Shown piece by piece: positions 1-9,763 of a DNA stretch of 61,643 nt. The first letter of the stretch is position 1; each line of letters opens with the position of its first letter. The notes under the pieces are model-generated. The model searched no databases. It saw only the letters and a program-made list of their open reading frames with translations, and was not told the origin of the DNA. This DNA comes from UBA10364 sp905182675 (lineage in GTDB: Bacteria; Bacteroidota; Bacteroidia; Flavobacteriales; Schleiferiaceae). Location of the stretch: assembly GCA_963933975.1 (NCBI GenBank), contig CAWVWE010000011.1:1-61643 (forward strand), in the 5' to 3' direction. A program made the translations under genes and the position numbers.

Positions 1-10
1 AAGAACTAAG

Positions 11-1333
11 TTATTCTCCTGCAGCTTCTAGAATAGTCTTCATATCAAGCGACTTCTGATAATCACCTGTTTTACGATAAACTTCCATTAGTGCACGTAC
101 AATATCTAAATCGTCTCCTTTGAGCTCTAATGCTTTTTCAAAGTAACCGAGACTCGTCACAAAAATATCTTTCTGTTTCTTTTTTAAGGCATCATACTTG
201 CGAGTTTCACTTAAACCTAAGCCATTCATTTGTTCTGAAATCTTATTGGCACGATCAATGAATACTAATCCACACATGTAGGTAGCATCGCTCAATGTTG
301 GATCTATTTCAATAGCAGCTTGATACTCGGTTAATGCAGCATCAAGATCCTTAACCTCTGTTTGAAGAATGTTACCCTTTACAAAACGGTAAATCGCTTT
401 CTCTGGGCTCTTAGCAATGGCCTCATCAAGGTTTGCTAAGGCACCATCATAATCTTTTTTGTCTAAAAAAGCTTGTAATTGAATATCTAGCAAGTCCTTG
501 TTTTCAGGATACATAACGCGTGCTTCAGACAATGCTAAATCATACTTCTCCGTGTCTTCAAGTTTCTTGTAAGCATTAATTAAGCTTATATATACACTTG
601 GACGGACGTCTTCACCAACTATAGGATCAACAGCTAAGCCAAGCTCAACATCTTTGGTCATTAATGCCTTATTTGCATATTGCTTTGGTTGATCAGTCGT
701 TACATAGGTAGCTGTGTAAGTAATTCCTTTATAGCTCAAGTCCAGACAATCACGGAATGCATCAACACTAGCCTCTGTATTACCCGCCATACCAGCAATG
801 ATACCTGCATTAAAAAGAAGACCAGTGTCTAGTTGCGCAAAATCGCCTAACAGCTCATTTTTCTTAAGTTCATAAGCACTAATGTATCCGTTGTATGAGC
901 TTTCGTAATCCTCTGACTCATAAGCAGCACCAGCAGCAACCAGATAGTTGTATGCAATATTGGGTACTTCATTTTTAGCGTCATCTGTATAACGAGGCTT
1001 GCTAGACGTGCTTTCAAATTTAATAAGATCAAGTATACTTCCAGCGGCAATATCGTTCGCATCAGCAGCCAATGCTTGAATTTCAGCATCAGGTGAGGCG
1101 GCAATTTTCAAATAAATCAGTGCCTTGTTGTAATAAAACTTAGAGAGTATTTTCTCCTTAATCTCACTTTGATTTTTGCCCTCAATAATAGTTGATGCTT
1201 CGTCAATAAAACCCTTAGCCTCAACAAACTCACTTCCCCTAAGTGCAATTATTGCACTAGTTACTTTTGGAGCTTCTTGTGCTTGAACAGACATTACTGA
1301 TAAAGCGATAACGGCTACAATAAACTTCTTCAT
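11..1333 (-). CDS. Secreted tetratricopeptide-repeat (TPR) protein
   Basis: A 440-residue protein with an N-terminal signal peptide (MKKFIVAVIALSVMSVQAQ, cleavage probably near residue 19), so it is likely periplasmic or outer-membrane associated. The rest is helical with TPR-like units, clearest around residues 285-350 (ALANLDEAIAKSPEKAIYRF, then LDAALTEYQAAIEIDPTLSD) and again near the C-terminus. Such proteins are scaffolds and no enzymatic motif is visible. It lies 78 bp downstream of gyrA on the same strand, a common Flavobacteriia arrangement, and no separate -7 element was found, so co-transcription with gyrA is likely. The start ATG is at 1333 and the frame is complete at the window edge (stop at 11-13). 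Specific role unknown. Confidence 0.85.
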   Translation of the reverse strand: MKKFIVAVIALSVMSVQAQEAPKVTSAIIALRGSEFVEAKGFIDEASTIIEGKNQSEIKEKILSKFYYNKALIYLKIAASPDAEIQALAADANDIAAGSILDLIKFESTSSKPRYTDDAKNEVPNIAYNYLVAAGAAYESEDYESSYNGYISAYELKKNELLGDFAQLDTGLLFNAGIIAGMAGNTEASVDAFRDCLDLSYKGITYTATYVTTDQPKQYANKALMTKDVELGLAVDPIVGEDVRPSVYISLINAYKKLEDTEKYDLALSEARVMYPENKDLLDIQLQAFLDKKDYDGALANLDEAIAKSPEKAIYRFVKGNILQTEVKDLDAALTEYQAAIEIDPTLSDATYMCGLVFIDRANKISEQMNGLGLSETRKYDALKKKQKDIFVTSLGYFEKALELKGDDLDIVRALMEVYRKTGDYQKSLDMKTILEAAGE

Positions 1334-1411
1334 TGTTTCTACTCTTCTTTTATGGTTAACGTATTAGATCTTATTGTACAGAACAAACACTGCGCCAATT
1401 ATAAATTCTAG

Positions 1412-3976
1412 TTACTCCTCCACTCCATCTTCTTCTGACGAAGTTTGATTTTCATTGTTTTCAGTGCCTTCGAGGTCTCCTGAAGAACCCTCTACGACCC
1501 CTTCCAAACCTTCGATCTCCTCTTCTTCTTCTTCTTCTGAGGCAGGTACTTTAGCTATGGAGGCTATTTCATCATTAGTTCTCAAGTTGATCAAACGAAC
1601 ACCTTGAGTAGCACGGCCCATAACTCTTAAGGTATCTACGCCCATACGAATCATAGTTCCTTTCTTGGTAATAATCATTAAATCATCTTCATCATTAACC
1701 ACTTTTAATGAGACCAATTCACCGGTTTTCTCACTTACAGTAATGGTTTTAACACCCTTGCCACCACGGTTAGTAATTCTATAATCATCCAACGAGGAAC
1801 GTTTACCGTACCCTTTTTCACTCACGACCATGACATCAAATCCATCACCTTCTTTAACGACGATCATACCAACTACTTGATCAATTTCTGAATCAACAGT
1901 TATCGCACGAACACCCGATGCGTTACGTCCCATGGAACGAACTTTATCTTCAGAGAAACGAATGGCTTTACCACTACGTAGAGCCAACATAATATCTTGC
2001 TCTCCATTGGTTAGTCTTGCTTCTAAAAGAGTGTCACCATCACGAATAGTAATAGCATTGATGCCATTTATGCGTGGCCTACTATAGGCTTCTAGTGGGG
2101 TCTTCTTAATGATACCCTGCTTGGTACACATGACGATGTGGTGGTTATTAATATACTCCTCATCTTTCAAGTTGAGGACATTAATAAAGGCCAACACCTT
2201 GTCATCCTGAGGTATATTAATGAGGTTTTGAATGGCTCGACCTTTACTTTGTCTCGAGCCTTCAGGAATTTCATAAACACGCATCCAGAAACACCTTCCT
2301 TGTTCGGTGAAAAACAGCATGTATTGGTGGTTCGTAGCAACAAAGACGTATTCTATAAAATCTTTGTCTCGAGTGCTTGCGCCCTTACTACCTACTCCTC
2401 CTCTATTTTGCTTACGATATTCGCTTAATGGTGTGCGCTTGATGTATCCGGCATGAGATATAGTCACTACCACTTCCGTGTCAGGAATCATATCCTCTAT
2501 ACTTACGTCGCCACCAGCATACTCTATATCTGTACGACGCTCATCACCATATTTCTCCTTGATCTCAAATAACTCATCCTTAATGATCTTCATCCTTAGC
2601 GGCTTGTCGCCAAGAATGCTTTTCAAATAATTAATGGTTTTCATCAATTCTTCGTACTCCGCCTTAATCTTACCTCTTTCTAGGCCAGTAAGCTTCTGAA
2701 GACGCATTTCTAAGATTGCCTTAGCTTGAATTTCACTCAGCTTAAACTCAGTTATTAATCCACTCTTAGCTTCATCTGGTGTTGCTGAAGCACGAATTAA
2801 CTTAATCACAGCATCTAAATGGTCAATTGCTATGAGAAGACCCTCTAATACGTGTGCCCTTTTCTCCGCCTGACGTAGCTCAAACTCCGTACGACGTACA
2901 ACCACTACATGTCTATGCTCAACAAAATGACGAATCATATCCTTGAGATTCAACATCTCAGGTCGCCCTTTCACCAACGCAATGTTATTCACTGAAAATG
3001 AACTCTGTAGCTGCGTGTATTTATATAATTTATTTAAGACAACATTAGGAACAGCATCTCGCTTTAGGACATAAACGATACGCATACCATTTCTGTCACT
3101 TTCGTCTCGAATATCAGATATTCCCTCTAACTTTTTGTCATTAACCAGATCAGCGGTTTTCTTAATCATGTCCGCCTTATTGACCTGGTAAGGAATTTCT
3201 GTAACCACGATGCACTCGCGACCACGTACTTCCTCAATATTTGCCTTAGCTCTAAGCACGATACGACCCCTTCCTGTATGGAAAGCATCTTTAACACCTT
3301 CGTAACCGTAGATGGTTCCACCTGTAGGGAAATCCGGTGCGCTTATGTATTGCATAAGACCATCGATGTCAATCTCAGCGTCATCGATGTATGCATTAAT
3401 AGCATCTACCGTTTCAGTCAAGTTATGTGGAGGCATGTTTGTTGCCATCCCCACGGCTATACCTGATGCTCCATTTACTAAAAGTGCCGGAATTCGAGTA
3501 GGAAGTACCGTTGGCTCCTTTAATGAATCATCAAAGTTTAATTGCCATTCTACCGTATCCTTGTCGATATCTGCCAGCATGTCCTCTGCGATTTTCCGCA
3601 TTCGAACCTCTGTATAACGCATCGCAGCTGGGCTATCTCCATCCACTGAGCCAAAGTTACCTTGACCATCAACGAGCATGTATCGTAAAGACCATTCTTG
3701 GGCCATACGAACCATAGTATCATATACTGAGCTATCCCCATGCGGGTGGTACTTACCAAGCACATCCCCTACGATTCTAGCAGACTTTTTATACGACTTA
3801 GTACTGGATACACCCATGTCATGCATACCATAGAGTACGCGTCGGTGAACCGGTTTGAGACCATCGCGCACGTCAGGTAATGCACGTGATACAATGACCG
3901 ACATCGAATAATCGATGTAGGAGCTTTTCATTTGCTCCTCAATATTTACGGGAATAATTCTTTCTCCCTGCGCCAT
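1412..3976 (-). CDS. gyrA: DNA gyrase subunit A
   Basis: A cytoplasmic type II topoisomerase subunit of 854 residues, which with GyrB introduces negative supercoils. The breakage-reunion domain starts at the N-terminus. The catalytic tyrosine is Tyr121 (AMRYTEV), and the quinolone-determining segment GKYHPHGDSSVYD has Ser82 and Asp86 at the E. coli Ser83/Asp87 positions, so it looks quinolone-sensitive. The C-terminal beta-pinwheel carries a GyrA-box (QNRGGVGSKG). The last about 45 residues are strongly acidic and include seven consecutive Glu, encoded by a short GAA/GAG repeat. A longer frame to 4000 would begin with TTG; ATG at 3976 gives the conserved MAQGERIIPVNIEEQM start and follows a -7 element at 4023-4030. 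Confidence 0.97.
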   Translation of the reverse strand: MAQGERIIPVNIEEQMKSSYIDYSMSVIVSRALPDVRDGLKPVHRRVLYGMHDMGVSSTKSYKKSARIVGDVLGKYHPHGDSSVYDTMVRMAQEWSLRYMLVDGQGNFGSVDGDSPAAMRYTEVRMRKIAEDMLADIDKDTVEWQLNFDDSLKEPTVLPTRIPALLVNGASGIAVGMATNMPPHNLTETVDAINAYIDDAEIDIDGLMQYISAPDFPTGGTIYGYEGVKDAFHTGRGRIVLRAKANIEEVRGRECIVVTEIPYQVNKADMIKKTADLVNDKKLEGISDIRDESDRNGMRIVYVLKRDAVPNVVLNKLYKYTQLQSSFSVNNIALVKGRPEMLNLKDMIRHFVEHRHVVVVRRTEFELRQAEKRAHVLEGLLIAIDHLDAVIKLIRASATPDEAKSGLITEFKLSEIQAKAILEMRLQKLTGLERGKIKAEYEELMKTINYLKSILGDKPLRMKIIKDELFEIKEKYGDERRTDIEYAGGDVSIEDMIPDTEVVVTISHAGYIKRTPLSEYRKQNRGGVGSKGASTRDKDFIEYVFVATNHQYMLFFTEQGRCFWMRVYEIPEGSRQSKGRAIQNLINIPQDDKVLAFINVLNLKDEEYINNHHIVMCTKQGIIKKTPLEAYSRPRINGINAITIRDGDTLLEARLTNGEQDIMLALRSGKAIRFSEDKVRSMGRNASGVRAITVDSEIDQVVGMIVVKEGDGFDVMVVSEKGYGKRSSLDDYRITNRGGKGVKTITVSEKTGELVSLKVVNDEDDLMIITKKGTMIRMGVDTLRVMGRATQGVRLINLRTNDEIASIAKVPASEEEEEEEIEGLEGVVEGSSGDLEGTENNENQTSSEEDGVEE

Positions 3977-4022
3977 ATTGTCAGTGTTTAAGTGGGCCAA
4001 AGCCCTGTTTTTAGGTAATTTC

Positions 4023-4030
4023 CAAATATA
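4023..4030 (-). promoter_or_regulatory. -7 promoter element of gyrA
   Basis: On the minus strand this reads TATATTTG, an exact match to the Bacteroidota -7 consensus TAnnTTTG. It lies 46 nt upstream of the gyrA ATG at 3976. No clear TTG -33 box at normal spacing was seen. Confidence 0.5.
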
Positions 4031-4125
4031 GCCTATCAGCGGGCTTGTAGGGGAAATTAGGCCCTATTAGTTAAGTATTTTATGCACATATAGATGTTAA
4101 CAAAACCTTAGAGAGGTTACTTATG

Positions 4126-4152
4126 TTGTCAGTTTAGTATCATCTAAATTTA
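4126..4152 (+). promoter_or_regulatory. Candidate clpC promoter
   Basis: TTG at 4126-4128, 16 nt, then TAAATTTA at 4145-4152, one base off the TAnnTTTG consensus. It would give a leader of about 50 nt before clpC. The last base mismatch and the AT-rich context make this a weak call. Confidence 0.3.
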
Positions 4153-4210
4153 TATAATTGAGTGTGGCATATATTATGCTGTACTTAAGACCATTCAATA
4201 CCCTATAAAC

Positions 4211-6829
4211 ATGGAAGAAAACTTCAGCCCAAGAGTAAGAGATGTGATTACCTACAGCAAAGAAGAAGCGATGCGACTGGGTCACGATTATATAGGAACA
4301 GAACATTTGCTTTTAGGAATTTTAAGAGAAGGTGAAGGCACGGCTATCGAGATCATCAAGGACCTAGGTCTTGACTTGAAAAACGTGCGCCATAAAATTG
4401 AAGGGCTTTCTGCACCATACGCCACGAATGCTCCAGGTACGGCAAAAAACTTGCCGTTAACTCGTCAAGCAGAAAAGGCATTAAAGACGACTTTTTTAGA
4501 AGCTAAGTTATTTCAGAGCCCTGTTATTAGAACCCCTCACCTCTTGCTTTGCATTCTTCGTAATGACAACGACCCTATCAGTACTGTCATGGCGCAAATG
4601 GGCGCGTCTTATGACGCTGTGAAAAGTGAATACCAGAATAATCACATCGAATCAGATGCTCCATCAAACCAAGATAAGGAGGACACAGCGATGAGCTTTG
4701 AAGATGGTGACCTTGATAACCCGGGTGATGAGTCCCCACGCAAGTCTAATGGTCCTACTACAGGTAAAAAAGAAAAATCTAAAACACCTGTTTTAGACAA
4801 CTTTGGTAAGGACTTAACAAAAGCAGCGGAGCAAAACAAACTAGATCCAGTTGTTGGGCGATCGAAGGAAATTGAGCGCGTAAGTCAAATATTAAGTAGA
4901 AGGAAAAAGAACAACCCACTTTTAATAGGAGAGCCAGGGGTGGGTAAAAGTGCTATTGCCGAAGGGCTAGCACTGCGTATATATAACAAGGAAGTAAGTA
5001 GAGTACTTTTTGATAAACGTGTAGTTAGTTTAGATTTAGCATCATTAGTGGCTGGTACTAAATACAGAGGGCAGTTCGAAGAGCGTATGAAAGCGCTCAT
5101 GAATGAGCTTGAAAAAAATGATGATATTATATTGTTCATTGACGAACTACATACCATCGTCGGAGCAGGCGGGGCAACAGGTAGCCTCGATGCATCGAAC
5201 ATGTTCAAGCCAGCACTAGCGAGAGGAGAAATACAATGTATTGGAGCTACTACCCTAGACGAATACCGCCAGTTTATTGAGAAAGATGGTGCGCTAGAAC
5301 GTAGATTTCAAAAAGTAATCGTAGATCCCACCACACCTGATGAGACCATTCAGATCTTGAATAACATCAAGGACAAATATGAAGACCACCATAACGTACT
5401 TTATACGCCTGAGGCTATTGATGCTTGTGTGAAACTGACACAGCGGTATATATCAGATCGACACTTACCAGACAAGGCTATAGATGCCTTAGATGAAGCC
5501 GGCTCTCGTGTACACATCACAAACATTGAAGTCCCTGAAACGATTACCCAATTAGAGCTTCAACTTACCAATATCAAAAAGGAAAAAGTTCGAGTAGTGA
5601 AATCTCAACGTTATGAAGAGGCTGCTAAGCTTCGTGATGATGAAAAGAACGTTGAAGCCGAATTGGAAAATGCGCGTGTTTCGTGGGAAGACAGCATAAA
5701 ATTGAATAAGAAGACTGTAGATGAAACTGATGTTGCAGAGGTAGTAGCAATGATGACAGGTGTCCCTGTTCAGCGCGTAGCTCAGCAAGAAATGGACAAG
5801 CTTTCAAAAATGGATGAGCTACTCAACGCCTCGGTTGTAGGACAAAAAGAGGCAGTCAAAAAAATCGTTCGTGCCATCCAGCGCAATAGGGCCGGTTTGA
5901 AAGATCCAAAGAAACCAATCGGATCTTTTATATTTCTTGGACCTACAGGGGTCGGAAAAACACAATTGGCTAAAGAATTGACCAAATTACTTTTCGATAA
6001 CGAAGACAATATGATTCGTATTGACATGAGTGAATACATGGAAAAGTTCGCTATTTCTAGATTAGTTGGTGCGCCTCCGGGATATGTGGGATATGAAGAA
6101 GGTGGTCAATTAACGGAGCGTGTACGTAGAAAGCCTTATTCAGTAATACTGTTAGACGAAATTGAAAAGGCTCATCCGGATGTTTTTAACTTACTACTGC
6201 AGGCTTTAGACGATGGTCAAATCACCGACAGTATGGGAAGGAAGGTTGATTTCAAGAATACGATCATTATCATGACCTCTAACCTAGGCTCACGACAGTT
6301 AAAGGATTTCGGGACTGGTGTCGGTTTTGGGACTGCAGCGAAGGATCAAAAAAAACAGGATTTAGAAAATAGTGTCATACAAGGAGCTCTGAAAAAAGCA
6401 TTTGCACCAGAATTTCTAAATAGAATAGATGATGTCGTTCTATTTAACTCTCTGTCTAAGGAGGATATACATGAGATTATCGACATCGAATTAAAGGGAT
6501 TATTCGGTAGAATTGAAGATCTGGGTTACGGCATCACATTAAGTGACGAAGCAAAAAGCTTTGTCGCTGACGAAGGTTTTGACGAGGCCTTTGGAGCTCG
6601 TCCACTAGCACGCGCCCTGCAAAAACTAATAGAAGATCCACTCGCCGAGAAAATCATAGGTAAGGAACTTGTAGAAGGTGACACAGTGGCTATAGTCTTA
6701 AACGATAAGGAATTAACCTTTACCATCGAAAAGGGACCTGTTATCGCTGAAGCATCTGAAACCATTGAGATTCAACCCAGTATAGCGCCTGAAAAGAAGT
6801 TACAAGATCCCGAAGAGAATCTAGGTTAG
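4211..6829 (+). CDS. clpC: ATP-dependent Clp protease ATP-binding subunit ClpC
   Basis: An 872-residue AAA+ unfoldase that feeds substrates to ClpP. Domains in order: Clp_N double repeat (about residues 1-145), a variable charged linker (150-195), AAA-1 with Walker A GEPGVGKS at 240-247, a UVR-type coiled segment in the middle domain (YEEAAKLRDDEKNVEAEL), AAA-2 with Walker A GPTGVGKT near 580, then the D2 small domain. The mid-length UVR region identifies ClpC rather than ClpA or ClpB. It stands alone on this strand and diverges from gyrA. Its stop overlaps the stop of the convergent exonuclease gene by 4 bp. Confidence 0.96.
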   Translation: MEENFSPRVRDVITYSKEEAMRLGHDYIGTEHLLLGILREGEGTAIEIIKDLGLDLKNVRHKIEGLSAPYATNAPGTAKNLPLTRQAEKALKTTFLEAKLFQSPVIRTPHLLLCILRNDNDPISTVMAQMGASYDAVKSEYQNNHIESDAPSNQDKEDTAMSFEDGDLDNPGDESPRKSNGPTTGKKEKSKTPVLDNFGKDLTKAAEQNKLDPVVGRSKEIERVSQILSRRKKNNPLLIGEPGVGKSAIAEGLALRIYNKEVSRVLFDKRVVSLDLASLVAGTKYRGQFEERMKALMNELEKNDDIILFIDELHTIVGAGGATGSLDASNMFKPALARGEIQCIGATTLDEYRQFIEKDGALERRFQKVIVDPTTPDETIQILNNIKDKYEDHHNVLYTPEAIDACVKLTQRYISDRHLPDKAIDALDEAGSRVHITNIEVPETITQLELQLTNIKKEKVRVVKSQRYEEAAKLRDDEKNVEAELENARVSWEDSIKLNKKTVDETDVAEVVAMMTGVPVQRVAQQEMDKLSKMDELLNASVVGQKEAVKKIVRAIQRNRAGLKDPKKPIGSFIFLGPTGVGKTQLAKELTKLLFDNEDNMIRIDMSEYMEKFAISRLVGAPPGYVGYEEGGQLTERVRRKPYSVILLDEIEKAHPDVFNLLLQALDDGQITDSMGRKVDFKNTIIIMTSNLGSRQLKDFGTGVGFGTAAKDQKKQDLENSVIQGALKKAFAPEFLNRIDDVVLFNSLSKEDIHEIIDIELKGLFGRIEDLGYGITLSDEAKSFVADEGFDEAFGARPLARALQKLIEDPLAEKIIGKELVEGDTVAIVLNDKELTFTIEKGPVIAEASETIEIQPSIAPEKKLQDPEENLG

Positions 6830-8079
6830 AGTTCTATGATTTTGTCTGGATGTTGCTCAGCGAGTTTCATTCCAATAGAGTTGATAGTGGGTGATGGACT
6901 AACTGTAATAAAGTGGTCTCTCACCCACTCTTCGTTATGGAGATAGTCATTGTTCAAATAAATGCCCGTAATGGTCCCCTTTTCCATAAAGATGGCGCCT
7001 AGTCCTGGCTCCAGTGGGATAATAAGTTTTTTTGAATTTGAGAATGTAATGGTATCTAAGGCTTGGGAATCGCTAAGTCCTTCACGTTTCATTAAGTCTT
7101 GAAATCCAGAGAGCCATTGCTGGCCAGAGAGGTAAGAGCCAAATTTTCTCAACGCGCCAGATCCTATGACCTTTTGAATAACCCACTTTACTTCTCCCCT
7201 TCCATTCTCAAAAGCATACAGTCCAAATTTTAAGGATTGCCCCTTTTGTGCTTTATTTAATTGTGGCCAGTATTGACGTATCAAATGGTCCTCATAAATA
7301 AGACTTAGAGTCTCGTTAGGAAACTCAGTATACTTTAGACTAAAACACTCTTTCATTAACCGCTGGTACTTTGTACTACCCTGATCGGTTGAAAAATGTT
7401 GCGTTATGCGCTGTTTGATATTATTCGCTTTCCCGATGTATAAAGGTATTCCAAAAGCATCATTTAACTCATATACCCCATGAGTCTTGGGTAAATTATC
7501 AAATTGTATCGCAGGAAGATGGTCCGGCATTTGGATACGTTTGAGCAGTCCTAGTTTAGGATCATTGAGAAGTTTATCATCGTAATCAGAATGAAAACAA
7601 TGAATCAGCACTTCTGCAGCGCAAAGCGCATCGCTGAGGGCTCTGTGCGGGTTGTCATTTTCCACTGTGAGCACCCGGCTAAGGTTTCCTAAGGAGTAAC
7701 GACCAAACTCAGGAAATGCAGCGCGTGCATACTTTACGGTACACAGCTTAGGCATTCGCCAGGAATGACCTAATACTTTAAAGGCACTCTCGATAAAACT
7801 GTAGTCAAAATTTACGCTATGGGCTACAAAGACATCTCCGTCCAGCGCTATTAACAACTCTGGTAATAGATCAGCAAACGTAGGTGCATTTGCCACCATG
7901 TCATTTGAAATCCCAGTAAGCATTTGAATATTGTATGGAATTGATCTCGCAGGTTTTACTAGGCTAGACCATTGATGGGTAATCTTATTGTGCTCCACAT
8001 GAACTACCCCAATCTCCGTAATGCTATTTCCATCTGGCTTTCCTCCTGTTGTCTCTATGTCTACGACTACGTATTTCAC
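6826..8079 (-). CDS. DnaQ-like 3'-5' exonuclease fused to a GIY-YIG nuclease domain
   Basis: A 417-residue two-domain nuclease. The N-terminal DEDDh exonuclease (residues 1-165) has Asp7/Glu9 in VVDIETTGG, Asp92 in NFDYSF and His145/Asp150 in HRALSDA. A UvrC/Cho-like GIY-YIG domain follows (about 196-280), with GVY at 201-203, YIG at 214-216, Arg224 and a Glu in LSLIYEDHLI. The last about 130 residues have no recognised domain. This architecture resembles the epsilon-like/Cho proteins of Bacteroidota and suggests a DNA repair or end-processing role. It starts at GTG (8079), and MKYVVVDIETTGG is the conserved family N-terminus, so the non-ATG start is credible. It is convergent with clpC. Confidence 0.88.
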   Translation of the reverse strand: MKYVVVDIETTGGKPDGNSITEIGVVHVEHNKITHQWSSLVKPARSIPYNIQMLTGISNDMVANAPTFADLLPELLIALDGDVFVAHSVNFDYSFIESAFKVLGHSWRMPKLCTVKYARAAFPEFGRYSLGNLSRVLTVENDNPHRALSDALCAAEVLIHCFHSDYDDKLLNDPKLGLLKRIQMPDHLPAIQFDNLPKTHGVYELNDAFGIPLYIGKANNIKQRITQHFSTDQGSTKYQRLMKECFSLKYTEFPNETLSLIYEDHLIRQYWPQLNKAQKGQSLKFGLYAFENGRGEVKWVIQKVIGSGALRKFGSYLSGQQWLSGFQDLMKREGLSDSQALDTITFSNSKKLIIPLEPGLGAIFMEKGTITGIYLNNDYLHNEEWVRDHFITVSPSPTINSIGMKLAEQHPDKIIEL

Positions 8080-8106
8080 GTTGGGGAATTTAGGTAAAAC
8101 ATCGCG

Positions 8107-8134
8107 TTGTGGTGGATATAGGATTGTATATTTA
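8107..8134 (+). promoter_or_regulatory. Candidate promoter of the ABC/DUF3299-like operon
   Basis: TTG at 8107-8109, 17 nt, then TATATTTA at 8127-8134, one mismatch to TAnnTTTG. The ATG of the first gene is only 7 nt after the element, so the mRNA would have almost no leader. A GTG at 8109 in the same frame lies inside this promoter and is rejected as the start. Confidence 0.4.
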
Positions 8135-8141
8135 TCCTCTT

Positions 8142-8681
8142 ATGACTATTCAAATAGGCAACCACAGCATAGCATATCCTATTTTAACCTGGTGCTACGG
8201 AGTTACCGTGGTAACAGGTCCTTCTGGTGTGGGTAAAACTACGCTACTTAGAGCCTTACACGGACTAATAGACTCCGAGGAGTTGGAGCACATTATAGGG
8301 AACAGAACCACTGCCTTAATGCCACAACAAAACACCTGGGTGCCTTATTTGAGAATGTCAGATCATTTCAAATTGGCCCCGGCGAAGGCAACTATAGACC
8401 CTTTAGATACACTAGGTGTTTCTGACTTCAAGCATAAATTGCCTCATGAGCTCAGTGTAGGACAGTTGCAACGATTGTCTTTAATGCTTACGCTTAATTC
8501 AGGAGCAACAGTTGTTCTATTAGATGAGCCTACAAGTGCCTTAGATGATGATTTAGCGTTCGCATCTATTAATCTTATCAAAACCTACGTAGCATCTCAC
8601 CCAAAGGCCATGCTTATTGTTGTGAGTCACGATGAACGATTAAAACATGCCTTTGTACAAGAAAACTTATGGAGTCTATGA
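8142..8681 (+). CDS. Small ABC transporter ATP-binding protein
   Basis: A 179-residue nucleotide-binding subunit that powers the permease encoded next. It has Walker A GPSGVGKTT near residue 29, a Q-loop in LMPQQNTW, a signature loop LSVGQLQR in place of LSGGQ, Walker B VVLLDEP, a D-loop SALDDD and the H-loop VSHDE. At about 180 residues it is shorter than LolD/MacB ATPases (about 220-230) because loops are trimmed, but all catalytic elements are present. It overlaps the permease start by 4 bp (ATGA), so the two are translationally coupled. The family fits small ATPases of the zinc-associated DUF3299 clusters; the substrate is not proven by sequence. Confidence 0.88.
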   Translation: MTIQIGNHSIAYPILTWCYGVTVVTGPSGVGKTTLLRALHGLIDSEELEHIIGNRTTALMPQQNTWVPYLRMSDHFKLAPAKATIDPLDTLGVSDFKHKLPHELSVGQLQRLSLMLTLNSGATVVLLDEPTSALDDDLAFASINLIKTYVASHPKAMLIVVSHDERLKHAFVQENLWSL

Positions 8682-9763
8682 GACAAATTTTAGTTTTTTG
8701 GTCAGCACAACTAAAAAGACGAAGTGTACAATTCATTCTCACTGCACTACTGTCCTTTTTGGTAACAGCTGGCATTCAAGGCCCACATATTTTAGAACAT
8801 TACCTCTATTCAAAGTGGCAGCAGAGTGCTCAATACGCTGATGTAATCATTGGTCATAAGGGATCACCCCTTCAGATCGTGGCAAACACCTTATATCGCT
8901 TGGAGAACCCAACAGGTAACATAGATTCAAATACAGTGAATTTTTGGGACAGACACCCACTAGTAGAAGAAAGTTGTGCCATCTCCTTGGGGGATAATAT
9001 ACATGGATTCCCCTTAGTAGGTACCGATCATAATTATTATCGTTGGATGGGAATTAATCTTGTTGAAGGAGCGTTTCCTGAAAGCCCGTATGAAATTGCG
9101 GTTCCCTCCAAGCTTGCCAAAACACTTGATATTGAGTTAGGTGACGAGCTTCACACTTCACATGGAAGTGATGCTAGAGGAGAGAAACACGAACATCACA
9201 TGCTGACAGTGACTGCATTGACAGCAGGAGAAAGACCCTCGGATAACGAAGTTTTTTTTACCACAGGGGATGCTTACACGTTCATGCATGACGGCCTGAA
9301 TAACGGCAGCGTCACATCATTGATGTTGAAGTTGAAGTCTAAGTCCGCACTACTTATGCTTCCTAGACTATTAGACAATCGTCCAGATGAACAAGGTGCC
9401 TTCCCTGTCTTTATTTTTGCGCAATTACAGAAACAATGGGAGCCTACTTTACGTAATATCCGTACTTGGGGACAAATTGTGCCGATCGGAATTGGAGTAG
9501 TATTCGTATCCTTTGCTTATTTCTTAGGAGGTACGCAGCGAGAAGCGTTGGCCTTCCTACGTATTCGAAAGACCTCGTTAATCACCATTTTTTTCGCGTT
9601 ATATGGTCTGATTATTTTAAGTGGATTAATAGGAATTCTAGTCACCTATCCCCTGATGAATATATTCTTAGATGAAAGTGGTATGCGATCTGCCTGGTTA
9701 TGGTCATTTGTCCCTGTGGGAGTTTCGACCATCCTTTACATGACTCAACTGATGAAAAGATGA
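8678..9763 (+). CDS. ABC transporter permease, FtsX/MacB-like, of the DUF3299-associated type
   Basis: A 361-residue membrane protein. One N-terminal TM segment (about residues 16-35) is followed by a large extracytoplasmic domain, then three TM segments from about 265 to the C-terminus; this is the FtsX-type topology. The extracytoplasmic domain has a hallmark stretch, VIIGHKGSPLQIVANTLYRL then PTGNI, which I recall from permeases next to DUF3299/ZrgA proteins in gammaproteobacteria. A histidine-rich patch (GEKHEHHMLTV, about residues 167-177) could bind metal. I chose ATG 8678 because it forms an ATGA overlap with the ATPase stop; ATG 8669 is also possible. Substrate inferred only (zinc or another metal, or lipoprotein-linked). 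Confidence 0.82.
   Translation: MRQILVFWSAQLKRRSVQFILTALLSFLVTAGIQGPHILEHYLYSKWQQSAQYADVIIGHKGSPLQIVANTLYRLENPTGNIDSNTVNFWDRHPLVEESCAISLGDNIHGFPLVGTDHNYYRWMGINLVEGAFPESPYEIAVPSKLAKTLDIELGDELHTSHGSDARGEKHEHHMLTVTALTAGERPSDNEVFFTTGDAYTFMHDGLNNGSVTSLMLKLKSKSALLMLPRLLDNRPDEQGAFPVFIFAQLQKQWEPTLRNIRTWGQIVPIGIGVVFVSFAYFLGGTQREALAFLRIRKTSLITIFFALYGLIILSGLIGILVTYPLMNIFLDESGMRSAWLWSFVPVGVSTILYMTQLMKR

Noticed and set aside
3977..4000. Longer gyrA starting at TTG 4000
   Set aside because: The ATG at 3976 gives the conserved GyrA N-terminus, and the TTG extension is non-conserved.
4642..6039. Several antisense open frames inside clpC
   Set aside because: They show no family motif and mirror the codon pattern of the intact clpC gene.
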